From positions 14,880,001-14,944,000 of the forward strand of contig JBHGNT010000012.1 in the NCBI GenBank assembly GCA_043228905.1: a stretch of DNA of 64,000 nucleotides, given 5' to 3'. Position numbers and translations under genes: made by a program. This document shows positions 1 to 10,169 of the stretch, piece by piece; the stretch's first letter is position 1; every line of letters starts with the position of its first letter. Source of the stretch: Azolla caroliniana (Eukaryota; Polypodiophyta). Below the pieces are notes generated by a model that did no database searches, had not been told where the DNA came from, and saw only the letters and a program-made list of their open reading frames with translations.

Positions 1-169
1 AGCAACAACTACAAGAATTACAACCAGCAACTACTAACAGGTTACAAAGTCACTTTATATAGTGACTATCCTAGGGCAACTGCCCTTTGTGTTATTTACG
101 AAAATAGCCCAAACTTGGGCTGTCCAAGGGGATAGTGTGAATACGGCCATTATACACTCGTATTCAACA
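1..169 (-). repeat. Partial 3' LTR of gag-only Copia-N
   Basis: Read on the minus strand this begins TGTTGAATACGAG directly after the gag zinc-knuckle codons and runs off the window. It shares blocks with the LTR at 1122-1370 (the CTAGGGCAA-TGCCCTTT core, the GTGTGAA block) but is clearly diverged. It is either the old 3' LTR of the same element or a related LTR joined by recombination. The other end is not visible. Confidence 0.6.
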
Positions 170-973
170 AAGTTTTCCACAATACCCGCATTTGATCGGG
201 TTGTTATGATTGCTCGGTCCGGCAAGATAGCTCCCCCTTCTGCCGAACTCTTTGGCATTGCTCCTGTTGTCTTGCCACTAGTGAGAGTTACGTTCTCGAG
301 TCGATTGAACCTATCGCCCTCAGCCGAATTGACCTCTATTTCCTCAGCCAAATCCTCTTCTATCGTCCGATTGTGAGTAGAGCATCTGACCATCCGATGT
401 TTTGCTCCTTTGTTAGGCATGGTTTTCTTCCACCAATAATATCGATTGAAAGTCAAAAAAGGAAGGTGGGTTCTCCCTTGCGAGGATGTTTGATTTGATC
501 GTGTCGAATCGTGGTGTTAAGCTACCGAGGCATATTTGCACCATTTCGTCATCGTCGATGATGACATTGATCGATCCGAGGGCATCACACAGCTCCTTGA
601 TCTTCAAGGTATAACCCGTGATCGACATATCCCTCTGTTGCATGTTGTTTAGCTCCTGTCGAAGTTGGAGCTTTCATGCAGCCATATTGGCCGCAAAGAT
701 CTTCTTAAGATTTCCCCAAGCTTCTTTTGGCGTTTTCAAATCTCGAATATAGCCAAGCATGTGGTCATGGACGCATGACACAAGGCAATACAACACACGG
801 CTCGTAGCCTGCTCCCACGCTAGGTAGTCAACGTGTGTCGGGTTGGGTTGCGTTACGTGAGCTCCCTCGATGTAGCTCCAGTAACCTTGTCCGACAAGGT
901 ACTGATGCATCTTGTACTCCCAAGATGTGAAATTTGTTCTATTGAGCTTCTCAGTGGGAAGAGCACTTCCCAT
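170..973 (-). pseudogene. Copia gag, element N (gag only, pol absent)
   Basis: This is a minus-strand gag polyprotein of a Ty1/Copia element, which would form the cytoplasmic virus-like particle. The start (about 973) reads MGSALPTEKLNRTNFTSWEY, followed by the family's KMHQYL-GQGYWSYIEG block, the DLKTPKEAWGNLKKIF block (about 700) and the DEMVQICLGSLTPRF plus LLVEENHA blocks (413-643). Relatives at 28475, 44286 and 48462 share the same order. Frames change near 660 and 430, so it is broken. It ends in the first half of a CCHC knuckle (CGYCGK) and then passes straight into an LTR. Protease, integrase, RT and RNase H are missing. Confidence 0.85.
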
Positions 974-1106
974 CTAGGTGTTCATTGTCGAACTTCTTCT
1001 ACTCTTGATGCGAGCTGTGTAGAAATCGTTGCCACAGTGATCAATCGGTTCTCTACAAGTTTGAGCACAACACATGTAAAGGCGATGGGCTTGGATCAAG
1101 CGACCA

Positions 1107-1121
1107 CGCGCTCTAATACCA
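1107..1121 (-). promoter_or_regulatory. Primer binding site of Copia-N
   Basis: On the minus strand the bases after the LTR read TGGTATTAGAGCGCG, one change from the TGGTATCAGAGC core typical of plant Copia elements, which pairs with the 3' end of initiator tRNA-Met to prime minus-strand DNA synthesis. Confidence 0.8.
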
Positions 1122-1370
1122 TGTAAAGAATTGTGAGTGATTTTGTGCAACGGAAGGACTGTGTGTGTGTATGTGCACAAGAGAGAGTGAGAGCTCTAAC
1201 CAAGAAATTGTATATTACATCCAACAGTAACTAAGTTACAAAAGGTTGGTTTAAATACCAACTAGTCTAGGGCAAATGCCCTTTCTACTAATTACAAAAA
1301 TGTCCTAGTAAGTTGTCCACTGACTAGTGTGAACACTATTCCTATAGGAAGTTGAGTTCGATTCTCAACA
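1122..1370 (-). repeat. 5' LTR of Copia-N
   Basis: A 249 bp LTR with TG...CA ends on the minus strand (TGTTGAGAATCG ... TTCTTTACA), immediately followed by the primer binding site. Its outer end abuts the pol tail of another Copia at 1371, so Copia-N probably inserted into that older element. Confidence 0.75.
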
Positions 1371-1373
1371 GGA

Positions 1374-1463
1374 TCCGATATGCTCACGAAGAACCTACCA
1401 ATGGATAGACCCAGAGCCTATCGACAAAAGACAGGATTGACTGACTCCCGCCCACTGAAGTGA
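1374..1463 (+). pseudogene. C-terminal tail of Copia RNase H (element G)
   Basis: Thirty codons in frame begin SDMLTKNLP, the hallmark (V)ADMLTK-LP tail of Copia RNase H, and end at a TGA. Everything 5' of it in this element was displaced by Copia-N. The polypurine tract and 3' LTR follow directly. Confidence 0.75.
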
Positions 1464-1473
1464 AGGGGGAGTT
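1463..1473 (+). promoter_or_regulatory. Polypurine tract of Copia-G
   Basis: AAGGGGGAGTT lies directly between the pol stop and the LTR, the position where plus-strand DNA synthesis is primed. Confidence 0.7.
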
Positions 1474-2101
1474 TGTTGGGAATAAGTCCCTCCAGTGGGA
1501 GGAGCCGATAGTTTGGGCCAAGAAGTGCCGACAGTTGAAGACAAGGAAAAGCCAACAGTTTTGGCTGAGTGCCAATGGTTGAAGAGTCAAATGCGAGAAA
1601 GTCAACTGTGAGAGTCGACTGGGTGAGTCAACATGAAGGAGATCCAAGTCGAAGACATGACCGACTAGTCGGGCCGACCAGATGGTCAATGACCAGGCCG
1701 ACTAGTCGAACCGACTGAACAGTCATCACTAGAGTCGGATGATGGCTAATTATTCTTATAGATAATAATAGTAGTGATGTGTAGTAGGGGCTACACTTGT
1801 AAATAGCCCATATGATGTATTAGTATAAATACAGCTAGGGCAAACAGAAGACAATGTGTAGAGAGGAGAGAGTAAGAGTGTTGTAGTGAAGCGCGAGAGA
1901 AAAAGAAGAGGGAGAGAGCGGCGCCATAGCTGTGTGAAACAGTCGGCACCAAGAGCCCTGTGAGGTTGATACACTCCACAAAGAGTGTTGTAATCTTCTT
2001 TTTTTGTATATCCACTGTATAATGAAGCTCTGGTCCAATGGTTTTCCCCGTTTAGGGTTTCCACGTATTCTTCTTGTGAGTTAACGATTGGTTTTTCAAC
2101 A
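1474..2101 (+). repeat. 3' LTR of Copia-G
   Basis: A 628 bp LTR beginning TGTTGGGAATAAG and ending TTTTTCAACA. A TATA box (TATAAATAC, about 1833) and CT/GA-rich leader are visible. The solo LTR at 38618-39284 is a relative: same TGTTGGGA start, a shared AATAGCC...TATAAATA block and GGTTT-CCACGTA block. The right boundary is supported because Gypsy-coding sequence resumes at 2102. Confidence 0.75.
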
Positions 2102-2273
2102 ATGATTCCAGTCAGACTCATGTTGGCTGTGACATAGATTGGAACTCCTTATTTGTAGACTGCCTTCTGTAAAGCCGACGTTGTCATCAACATTTCCTTC
2201 AACCTTTTCATCACCTCCATGTGCTCCTCACCCCATGAAATGTTGCTAAGTTATCATAGGATGCCATGAAATG
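2102..2273 (-). pseudogene. Gypsy RNase H fragment (target of Copia insertions)
   Basis: On the minus strand, EEHMEVMKRLKEML-TTSAL followed by IYVTA-MSLTGI matches the RT-RNase H junction of Gypsy elements, where the loop after RT leads into the first RNase H strand. It is truncated on both sides, by Copia-G and Copia-A, and contains a stop. Motif match only, so confidence is moderate. Confidence 0.5.
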
Positions 2274-2693
2274 TGTTGAGTGAGCAAGCTCAACCGGATC
2301 TAGATCAGTTGGATAAGCTAGAGTCGGATCGGTGTCTACATAGTATCCGGAATGGGGAGCCGGATCGGAGAGCCAGACCCACGTGTGTACCGGTAGGCCG
2401 TTTAGAGGTCTACGCGTCTACTAGGTAGTCATGGTCCTCGTAGTTAGTGTAAGCCGCTTGTATGAGCATTGAAGTACATAGTACTTCTATCAGTCCCTTG
2501 TGGACTTGTATAAAGAGTGCTCACTGAGCACATCCTATGTACAAAGTGTTATTATTTTGAATTGAGTTTTATGATTTCTACTCTCTCTTGTGTATTCTAT
2601 GTTCTTAAAGCTTTCATTAAACCTTCACTCTCTGTTTTATGTTGTTATCCGGATAAACCGGTTTGTCAAAGCTTCCACGTATTAACTTTGACA
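2274..2693 (+). repeat. 5' LTR of Copia-A
   Basis: 420 bp from TGTTGAGTGAGC to ACTTTGACA, immediately followed by the primer site. It contains TATAAAG (about 2510) and a C/T-rich downstream part. It matches 7607-7957 closely over the shared portion. Confidence 0.85.
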
Positions 2694-2708
2694 TGGTAAT
2701 AGAGCGCG
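2694..2708 (+). promoter_or_regulatory. Primer binding site of Copia-A
   Basis: TGGTAATAGAGCGCG abuts the LTR; the intact family version at 28380 is TGGTATCAGAGCGCG, complementary to initiator tRNA-Met. Confidence 0.85.
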
Positions 2709-2779
2709 AGGGTTGAGAACCTCCGCAACCGACGAGCGATTACTGAAGGCAAACCCTAACACCCAGTAAATAGCGACAG

Positions 2780-5700
2780 ATGGATAGAAGTATGGCAAGC
2801 TCACTTCCGACAGAGAAACTTGACAAACACAACTATGCATCCTAGTCATACAAGATGCACCAGTATCTACTCAGACATGGATACTGGAGTTATGTTGAGG
2901 GGGTGTTGAGGGTGCGAATGAAATAGTGTCGGAGTCGTCACAAAAGGAGTTCCCGGCATGGGAACAAGGAGCAAGTAGGGTTCTATACTGCCTTGCATCC
3001 TCCGTGCATGACCAAATGATCAGCTACATTAGAGATGCTAAGACGTTGAAACAGGCATGGGAAAATCTGAAAAAGATTTTCGCCACAAGTACCTCAGTCT
3101 AGACGCTACAACTTCGGCAATAACTAAACAATATCCGACAAAAGGATATGTCAGTTTCAGACTACACCGCGAAGATAAAGGAGATTTGCGATGCACTAGG
3201 GTCCATTAACGTCACGATAGACGAGGATGAAATGGTGCAAATATGCCTCGGTGTTCTAGCTCAAAGGTACAGGCCCATCCGAACCGCTATCCTCACCTGG
3301 GAGAAACCATCGTCCCTCTTCGTCCTTCTTCGATGCTCATGGTCGAAGAAAACCATGCGAGTGGGTCAAGGACCACTCAATCAGATAGTCGAATGCTGTA
3401 TACGGAGGTGAATCGGCCCCGTGGGTGTGGAGGACGAGTTGGATTGGCACGCAATGCAGGCGGCCGACAAGAGTAGAACCGGAGGCACAGAGTTAGTGCC
3501 GACAGTAGTTCCGAACCCTCCAAAAACATGGGGAGTCAAAACTGCGCCAGAAACCGGCAATCGAAAACCGATACGGAATGCTGGTATTGTGGCAAGAAAG
3601 GCCACTGAGAAAGCAAGTGCTGGAAGAAGCGTGCCGATTCGGATAAATCTGGATCTGACAAGGCCGAACAAGGGAACCGACAAAGCTCTCACTACGCTGA
3701 AGGATCGGAAGGATCCGGAACTGGGAAGACCGAAAAAGGGCCAGCCTTTGTGATGAAGCACAAGGCTAACTTGATGAAGAAGATCACTTCCAAATCAATG
3801 GAAGTTTGGTACGTTGACTTCAGAGCATCAAACCACATGACGAGCCATGAAGAGTGGTTCTCGTTCTTGGAAAAGCCGGAGCAACCAGGAGTTGTCGAAA
3901 CTAGAGATGACACTCCTCACCCGATCGTGCATGTCACAAAAGTTCCCTCGAGTCATGCCAAAAAAAAAGGGAAGCTTATGAACTTGCTTCACATCCCAAC
4001 AATCACAAAGGACCTAATATTGGTTGAGCAGATCGTTGACTATGGGATTCAGGTGCGGTCTACACACCTCGAGTGCTTCATTGAGGAAGAAGGCCAGATA
4101 ATTGCGCAAGGGCACCGGGAAGGGAGGATGTTCATCCTTGACACCAATGACGTCGGCACCGCTATGTTCGCAAAAGGACAAAAGATCGAACATCGATCTC
4201 TGGTGCAAGCGGATCGGCCACGTCAACTATCGGAGGCTTCCAGACTTGCAATCGAAACAAGTTGTTTTCGGATTGCTGAAAGGCCCAAATTTGTGAAGCC
4301 TGCCAGCTTGGGAAGCAACACTAGCTTCCGTTCCCCACCGAAAGAAACCGGAGCCATAACAAGCTTGATCTAATACATTCGGATATATGGGGACCGACAC
4401 AGAACGTTAGTCTTGGCGGTAGCCGATATTTTGTCCCTTTCATCGACGACTACACCTGACACACGTGGATCTACCTCATCGAGAAGAAAAGCGAAGTCTT
4501 CGACTGTTTCTAGAACCTACGAAGTCTAATCGAATGGGAAATGGAGAGGAAAATCAAGTGCCTGTTGTTGGATGGCGGAAAAGAATATTTTTCTGGCCAA
4601 TTCAATAGTTATCTACAACAAAAAGGAATTCGAAGAGAATTCAGTTGTAGGTACACACCAGAATAACATAGTGTGGCCGAAAGGAAGAACCGGTTGATTG
4701 TCGACGCGGCAAGGGCAATGCTTGAGGAGAAAAGCATGCCCAAATTCTACTGGGTTGAGGCGGTCCGGACTGCCGGAAAGTTTTCTGAATAATAGCTCCC
4801 CGAGTTGCTGAAAAAGGCTTCGTTGTTCTGGCTAACAAATATTTATGATGAATGGCTACAATTTGACCGGACTGAAGACAGATGTCATTTTTACGGACGC
4901 TTCTATTTTCACTGAGCAATAATCCAAGCTTAATTAACAAGGTTGGTCGACGCGGGTAATTCCGCAATGAATAGTTAGAGAAAGGTCTATCTGGATAAAA
5001 ACCCGTGGTAGATTTAAAAACAAACCCATCTTCATCAATAAGCACATCCAAAACCAAATCGGGGATAAGGTGTTATCACACGAGCTGCATTTCGGGTGAA
5101 AGCCGAACTTGAGGCACCTTAGGATATTCGGTAGCATAGCCTATGTGCATGTACTGGATGAGAAGCGAAGGAAGTTGCACCCAAAGTCGAAGACATGCAT
5201 AGTAGTCAGCTACTCTCATGACCAGAAGGGGTATAAGTGCTATAAGCCCTGGACAAAGATAGTCCGAGATGTCGAATTTGATGAGTCAGCGTCATGGTAC
5301 TCTCTATTGGCTCCAATGTTTGACTCCGACACAATTCCGGAGGATGAGGCTAGTGATCCCGACGATCCGGGCCGAAGAAGAAGAAGACTTTGGTACTCTA
5401 GATGAGATTTCAATCTCTTTCTAGCTAAGTGGGCCAAATGAGTGACTGAGTTGGAACGACCAGTCGGACGATCAGCCGGCGAGTAATGGAGACTCAACCG
5501 TGCTTTCCCCGCATAAAGAACCAAGGAGACAGTTCACACACAAGGAAAAAGGGAAGAAGAAGATGTTGGGATATGACACCGGTAGGGAAGAGTCGGATCA
5601 GAGCGATCCCGACTTCGGAATGCAAGAAGTCAGACCTTCAAAAACGAAGTTTGGGCCTGCCAAAACGGCCCTCAAATCGACTAACGAAAAGTTACGCTGA

Positions 5701-7275
5701 TCAACCCGCCAGAAGAACCCCGTCAAAAGGTATGGGTACAATGAGTACATGGCGCCTCACTATGCGTACATAATGAAAATGGCGGAAGTGTGTGAGTCAG
5801 AGAGCTACGAAGAAGCGGCAAAAGACGCACACTAGCGTGCCACTATGGAGGAAGAATTGCGGGCACTTGATGCCAACAACACATGGGACCTGGTTGACCC
5901 TCCCCGACATTGCAAGTGGGTGTACAAAGTCAAGTATAATGTTGACAGTTCAGTCAACCAAGACAAGGCCCGGTTAGTGGCGAAGGGATATGCGCATACC
6001 CACAAAATCGACTACGACAAGACCTTCACTCCGGTAGCGAAGATGACAGGTGTTAGCGGTTGTTGCGGCAAGGGGGTGGCATCTTCATCAAATGGATGTG
6101 AAGAATGCGTTTCTTCAAGGTGATCTTGAAGAACGGGTTTACATGGTCCAACCCCCCGGATTTCAGTCAGAGATGAACAAGTCGTCAGTGTGCCAACTCA
6201 AGAAGTTGCTTTACAGTTTGAAGCAAGCCCCCTGAGCTTGGAATGCGAAAATCACGCACCGGTTGCGTAAGATGGGTTTTGTGACCTCAAAATCCGACTC
6301 TTCACTGTTCATCCGAAAAGGTCTGGACGGCCCGGTATGTATCCTACTATATGTAGATGATCTAGTGATCACCAAACCCAGGATTGATGAAATCGGCCGA
6401 GTGAAGTCCCAGTTGTCGGATGCATTTGAAATGAAGGACCTAAGGGACCTTCGTTATTTTCTAGGGATCGAGGTGATCCATACCCCCGATGGCATATTGC
6501 TCTCACAACAACATTATGTGTTGAATATGTTGTACAAGTTCAGCATGACGAATTGCCGACCGATCTCCACACCCCTGGACCGGAACCAACCTGCAATGAG
6601 AAACAATTTCGATAGATTGTCGGAAGCCTTATCTACTTAACTATCACCCGACCCAACATTAGTTATCTAGTCGGAGTGATTAGCCATTTCATGCAGAAGA
6701 CGACCATGGAGCACCTTCAGTGCGCACACCGGATACTCTGGTATGTTAGTGGCACTAAGGATAAGGGTCTATTATACCGACACGGTATAGCTGAAAAGCT
6801 AGTAGGATATACAGATGTCGACTGGGCTAGTGATGCATCGGATCGCCGATCCATCTCCGGATTCATGTTCTCTCTAGGTAGAGTGACTGTTGTGCGGAGC
6901 AGCAAAAAGTAGCCAACAATGGCCCTATCGATCACTAAGGTTGAGTATCGAGGCACTACCATTGGCACCTATGAAGTTATATGGCTTCGGCGGCTGCTGT
7001 AAGACCTCCGGATCGAGGTACCGACCCCGATCCTGATCTATTGTAACAATGTAAGCAGCATATAGCTCGCTAAGAACCCCGTATTTCATGCTCGGACAAA
7101 GCACATAGAAGTACATAATCACTTTGTGCGTGAGCGGGTCCTAAGCGGTGAAGTTGTACTTCGGTATGTTCACACGGATCGGCAAGTTGCCGACATCTTC
7201 ACCAAGCCCCTCGGATTAGACAAGTTGCAACACTTCTCGGAGATGCTCGGTCTCCAGCATCTCGATGTGCCACAC
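2780..7275 (+). pseudogene. Copia-A gag-pol polyprotein, inactivated
   Basis: Starts at MDRSMASSLPTEKLD. In order: gag (2780-3740) with knuckle CWYCGKKGH then a stop (about 3575); protease-like VWYVDFRASNHMTSHEEW (about 3800), where the usual VDS(S/G)A active-site context is changed to VDFRA; GAG-pre-integrase with CKRIGHVNYRRL (about 4200); integrase core (4380-4770) with HSDIWGP, DGGKEYF and AERKNR; RT (about 5840-6640) with [11 protein letters not shown] and YVDD at 6350-6361; RNase H (6790-7270) with DWASDASDRRS and ending VADIFTKPLG. Stops occur in almost every domain (for example about 2850, 3122, 4458, 4665, 6234, 6910). The copy cannot make a polyprotein. Translation in Copia-B gives the ancestral order. 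Confidence 0.9.
4774..5046 (-). pseudogene. Insert in Copia-A integrase resembling plastid rpoC2
   Basis: Relative to Copia-B, about 270 bp of foreign sequence interrupts the integrase between the EAVRTA codons and the following IQNQIGDKV segment. On the minus strand the insert is open for roughly 97 codons, with blocks SVRKNDICLQSGQIVAIHHK and YLLARTTKPFSATRGAI. These resemble the (L)ILRT-KPY-AT-GA motif of the plastid RNA polymerase beta'' subunit. If correct, this is a nuclear plastid-DNA (NUPT) fragment that landed in the retroelement, perhaps as filler in a double-strand break. The call rests on motif memory only; a different captured gene is possible. Confidence 0.45.
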
Positions 7276-7286
7276 TTGAGGGGGAG
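7276..7286 (+). promoter_or_regulatory. Internal (upstream) polypurine tract of Copia-A
   Basis: TTGAGGGGGAG overlaps the last pol codons (PHLRGR). The same 11-mer is present twice in Copia-B (32761, 33320) and in Copia-C, once here and once directly before the LTR. In Copia-A the LTR-proximal copy is lost with the start of the 3' LTR. Confidence 0.6.
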
Positions 7287-7606
7287 AATGGAGACAGGTA
7301 ATGGCACCGAACAAGGAGCCGGAGAGAGAGAGAGAACCAAGACAAGGGGAGACAAGAAGACAAAGGGAGTTGAGTCGACTGATAAAGTCGGCACATCCGA
7401 TAAAGTCGGAACAAACGGTGATGGGGGCATAGTCAAGAAGGATAGAGCCGATCGGAAGGAGAAGGCCAAGACCCGGACGTGGTTCAACGTGGTGAAGGGC
7501 TTGAAGGTTGAAGACGAATTGGAGACATCCAATTCAGACAAGAGCTAGAATGAATCGGAGGCAATTGATTCGCAAGTGGAGTTTGATTCGGAGGAGCCGA
7601 ATCAAT
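7287..7606 (+). other. Post-pol accessory region of Copia-A
   Basis: The RNase H frame stays open to 7548 and adds about 85 charged residues rich in K, E, D, T and G, including KTRTWFNVVKGLKVEDELE. A similar block (KAKTWVDIVKDLKGDESE) occurs in the same place in Copia-C at about 22250. Typical Copia elements end at RNase H and reach the LTR within a few tens of bases. The function is unknown; it may be an extension of pol or a separate small protein. Confidence 0.6.
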
Positions 7607-7957
7607 TGGAGCCGTATTGGAGAGCCGGACCTACGTGTGTATCGGTAGGCCGTTTAGAGGTCTACGCGTCTAGACTACTAGGTAGTCATGGTCCTCACGG
7701 TTAGTGTAAACCGCTCGTATGAGCATTGAAGTACATAGTACTTCTGTCAGTCCCTTGTGGACTTGTACCAAGAGTGCTCACTAGGCACATCCTATGTACA
7801 GAGTGTTATTATTTTGAATTGAGTTTTATGTTTTCTGCTCTCTCAGTCTCTCCTGTGTATTCTATGTTCTTAAGCTTCCATTAAACCTTCATTCTCAGTT
7901 TTATATTGCTATCCGAATAAACTGGTTTGTCAAAGCTTCCGCGTATTAACTTTGATA
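7607..7957 (+). repeat. 3' LTR of Copia-A (5' truncated)
   Basis: Matches the last about 350 bp of the 5' LTR (CGTAGGCCGTTTAGAGGTC-like block, CTTGTGGACTTGTA block, TAACTTTGATA end). The first roughly 70 bp, including the TGTTGAG terminus, are missing or unrecognisable, and the terminal CA is mutated to TA. Confidence 0.8.
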
Positions 7958-8785
7958 AAATTCTATAAACAATGTTGTGGCTAATTTATCTTAGGATGCC
8001 ATGAAATGCTATAAACCTAATATTCCAAAATTGTACTCTTGCAGTTTAAGAGAAAAACACATAAGTTATCTAGAGGAACATACCAAAATCTACAAGAATA
8101 AAATTTTTATCATAAACAAAACAATAGAATATAAGGTATATGATAGCTTATCACCAACCATAAACCTTGAGGCAAATGCAATCCCATACTATAGGAGGGT
8201 AGGAACCACATAAGTTATGATTGACTTAAAAGCAAATATTGAGTTGGAGAGAGTAGTGAGCAAGTACAAGGATCGATAATCAAATAGCTCATGCTTATAG
8301 AGCCCAATGGCAAGTCTAAACCATATGCTAGATGGTTTAGCTTTAACTCCCTAATGAGTCATATGACTTAGTTATGTGTATGCTTGGAGCAATCCCTCTA
8401 CACGCATGACACTTTGAAAAGAAAAGGGTGTGCCCATGGATGATGACGACGTATGAGATAGTATACGCAAAAAACATGCCGAATTCTCAACTACATGCGC
8501 CAAGTGGCAAGTTGAAAGGGTGGAGATATTATGAATTGCAAAAAGACGACCAAACCACGTAAGTAAGGGGATCTTCGAGAGCAAGTGCCATTGCTCAGTT
8601 TGTTTTGTCACATGCTTGATATTGGTTAGAGTGATAGATAGCTTACATGACATGTTCCACAACTATTGAAGTCGCAATATGTTGTCTGAGCGAAGAGAGA
8701 GCCCGTAGAACCCGAGTGTATGAATGACATTAGCCAGCTCATCTAGGTGTTTCATTATCATCGAATATGACCTGATCGAAAGCAA
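7958..8785. other. Unrecognised flank
   Basis: The first 50 bases repeat, imperfectly, sequence just left of Copia-A. Beyond that I see no coding motif, LTR end or RNA gene. The open frames here are short and lack recognisable domains. Confidence 0.4.
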
Positions 8786-8803
8786 GGGGGGGGGGGGGGG
8801 GGT
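8786..8803. repeat. Homopolymer run of 18 G
   Basis: Eighteen consecutive G residues, followed by a G-rich stretch to about 8816. Length is likely polymorphic and error-prone in sequencing. Confidence 0.95.
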
Positions 8804-8989
8804 AGATGAGTGGGGGGATCGATCAAATGCAGAGAGGCCGACAGGAGGAGGAGACCCAGAAGGAGCATCATAATTTGGGTTATATTTTGTGTTTGCTGAA
8901 TTGAAGAAGAAGTGTTAATGCCAACATTAGGTGATAAATAACACCTGCCTTCTTATTAGTAAACAATTTCCAATTCAAGTAGATTAATA

Positions 8990-9248
8990 AGTAATAAATA
9001 AATAAATATAAATAAACAAGTAAATAAATACATAATCGAATAAATAAGTAAATATGTAAACAAACAAAGAAACAAAGAAACAAACAAAGAAATAAATAAG
9101 TAAGCAAATAAGTAAATAAAATAAATAAATAAAGAAATACGCAAATAAATAAATTAAATAAGCAAATAAATAAATAAGTAAAATAAGGAAATAAATAAAT
9201 AAAAAGAAAATAAATAAATAAAAAGAAAATAAATAAATAAAAAGAAAA

Positions 9249-9343
<95 letters not shown>
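8990..9343. repeat. AAAT-type tetranucleotide microsatellite, about 350 bp
   Basis: Starts as interrupted AAAT/AAGT/AAAC variants and becomes a nearly pure (AAAT)n tract from about 9242 to 9343. It ends right before the pyrimidine-rich leader of the SEC16 gene. The minus-strand reading frames across it (Leu/Phe/Tyr-rich) are artefacts of the repeat. Confidence 0.95.
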
Positions 9344-9345
9344 GT

Positions 9346-10169
9346 AATGTAGTAGATTTCTGTGTTCTCCCTCTCTCCTTCTTTTTCTTCCTCTTTTAAA
9401 GCTTTCAGCCTCGGCTATGGTGATCCTCTCGAGCCGATCTGATTTCGTAGAAGCTCTGATAAATTTTAGAAAGTAGTGTGCTTCCTCCGTTTGATTTTCT
9501 GTTCTGAGCTTTGGCTGCGGATTAGGGTTTGTACAGGAAAGATAGGCAGTTTTTTTTTTCTTCTGTGGATCAGAACTACAGTTCCTTTCTGTGGATCGGA
9601 TTTAGTATTTTTTTTACTCCTTACATTTGGATCGGAGCGAAGTTCCCCTTTTCCACAAATTTTATTCCTCAGCATCAGGTAAAAACTATAGATGGTGAAA
9701 TTCTCTCAAATTTGTTTTTCTTTATTTTCATGGTTTTTTCGATATTTTCTCTGAAGAAAATCGAAATTAGGAATTCGCGGTATTTAATTGCCGTCTGTGA
9801 TTCCTCTATACCAGGGAAAGCTATGGATTCTGTGATCTTTAGGTCATTTTTAAATAAAAATCGAAGCATGAGAAAGAATCTTTGAATAATTTAAATCGTT
9901 GAAAACAATTATGGGTTCTCTTGTCATTAAAACCTTAATGATTATTGAAACATTGAAAAGCATTTGAAAGGCTTCTATCATCCCTCTGCATCAGGAAATA
10001 GCTATGGAGTTCGAAGGTCCTTTCTGAATATATTAAAGTTCTAAAGGCCCTTGAATAATTGGAAATTATAACTGGTTCTTGGATCATTGGAAATCAAGCA
10101 TTGAAAGCCCTTCGATGACCAAGAAATCATATCAGGTCTACATCTGGTTTAAATCGTCATCATCAAAGA
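9346..10169 (+). promoter_or_regulatory. SEC16 upstream region and probable leader
   Basis: A CT-rich stretch (about 9367-9400), common near plant transcription starts, is followed by 750 bases without a long plus-strand frame in phase with the CDS. CATCAG/GTAAAA at about 9677 would be a good splice donor, and AG acceptors exist near 10130, so a leader intron is likely but not proved. Several short upstream ATGs are present. The boundaries are inferred. Confidence 0.5.

Larger units (their letters stand above)
2274..7957 (+). mobile_element. Copia-A: decayed full-length Ty1/Copia element
   Basis: LTR, primer site, gag, protease, integrase, RT, RNase H, accessory tail and 3' LTR occur in Copia order over 5.7 kb. 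It is the same family as Copia-B (28221-33762): wherever both survive, the protein blocks are nearly identical. Many stops, frameshifts, one foreign insert (4774-5046) and a truncated 3' LTR show it is dead. The flanks share an imperfect block of about 35 bp (AGGATGCCATGAAATG at 2258-2273 and about 7993-8008), so the insertion site or a later rearrangement involved a local duplication. Confidence 0.9.

Noticed and set aside
1756-2121. 121-residue minus-strand frame in the Copia-G LTR
   Set aside because: Lies within an LTR apart from a few Gypsy codons at its start; no domain and low-complexity Ser/Leu/Thr content.
8880-9144. Minus-strand Leu/Phe/Tyr-rich frames that look like membrane proteins
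   Set aside because: They are translations of the AAAT microsatellite and have no codon structure of their own.
9476-9885. Small frames in the SEC16 leader as separate genes
   Set aside because: Overlapping, Phe/Ser-rich and without similarity to known domains; best treated as leader or intron sequence with possible upstream ATGs.
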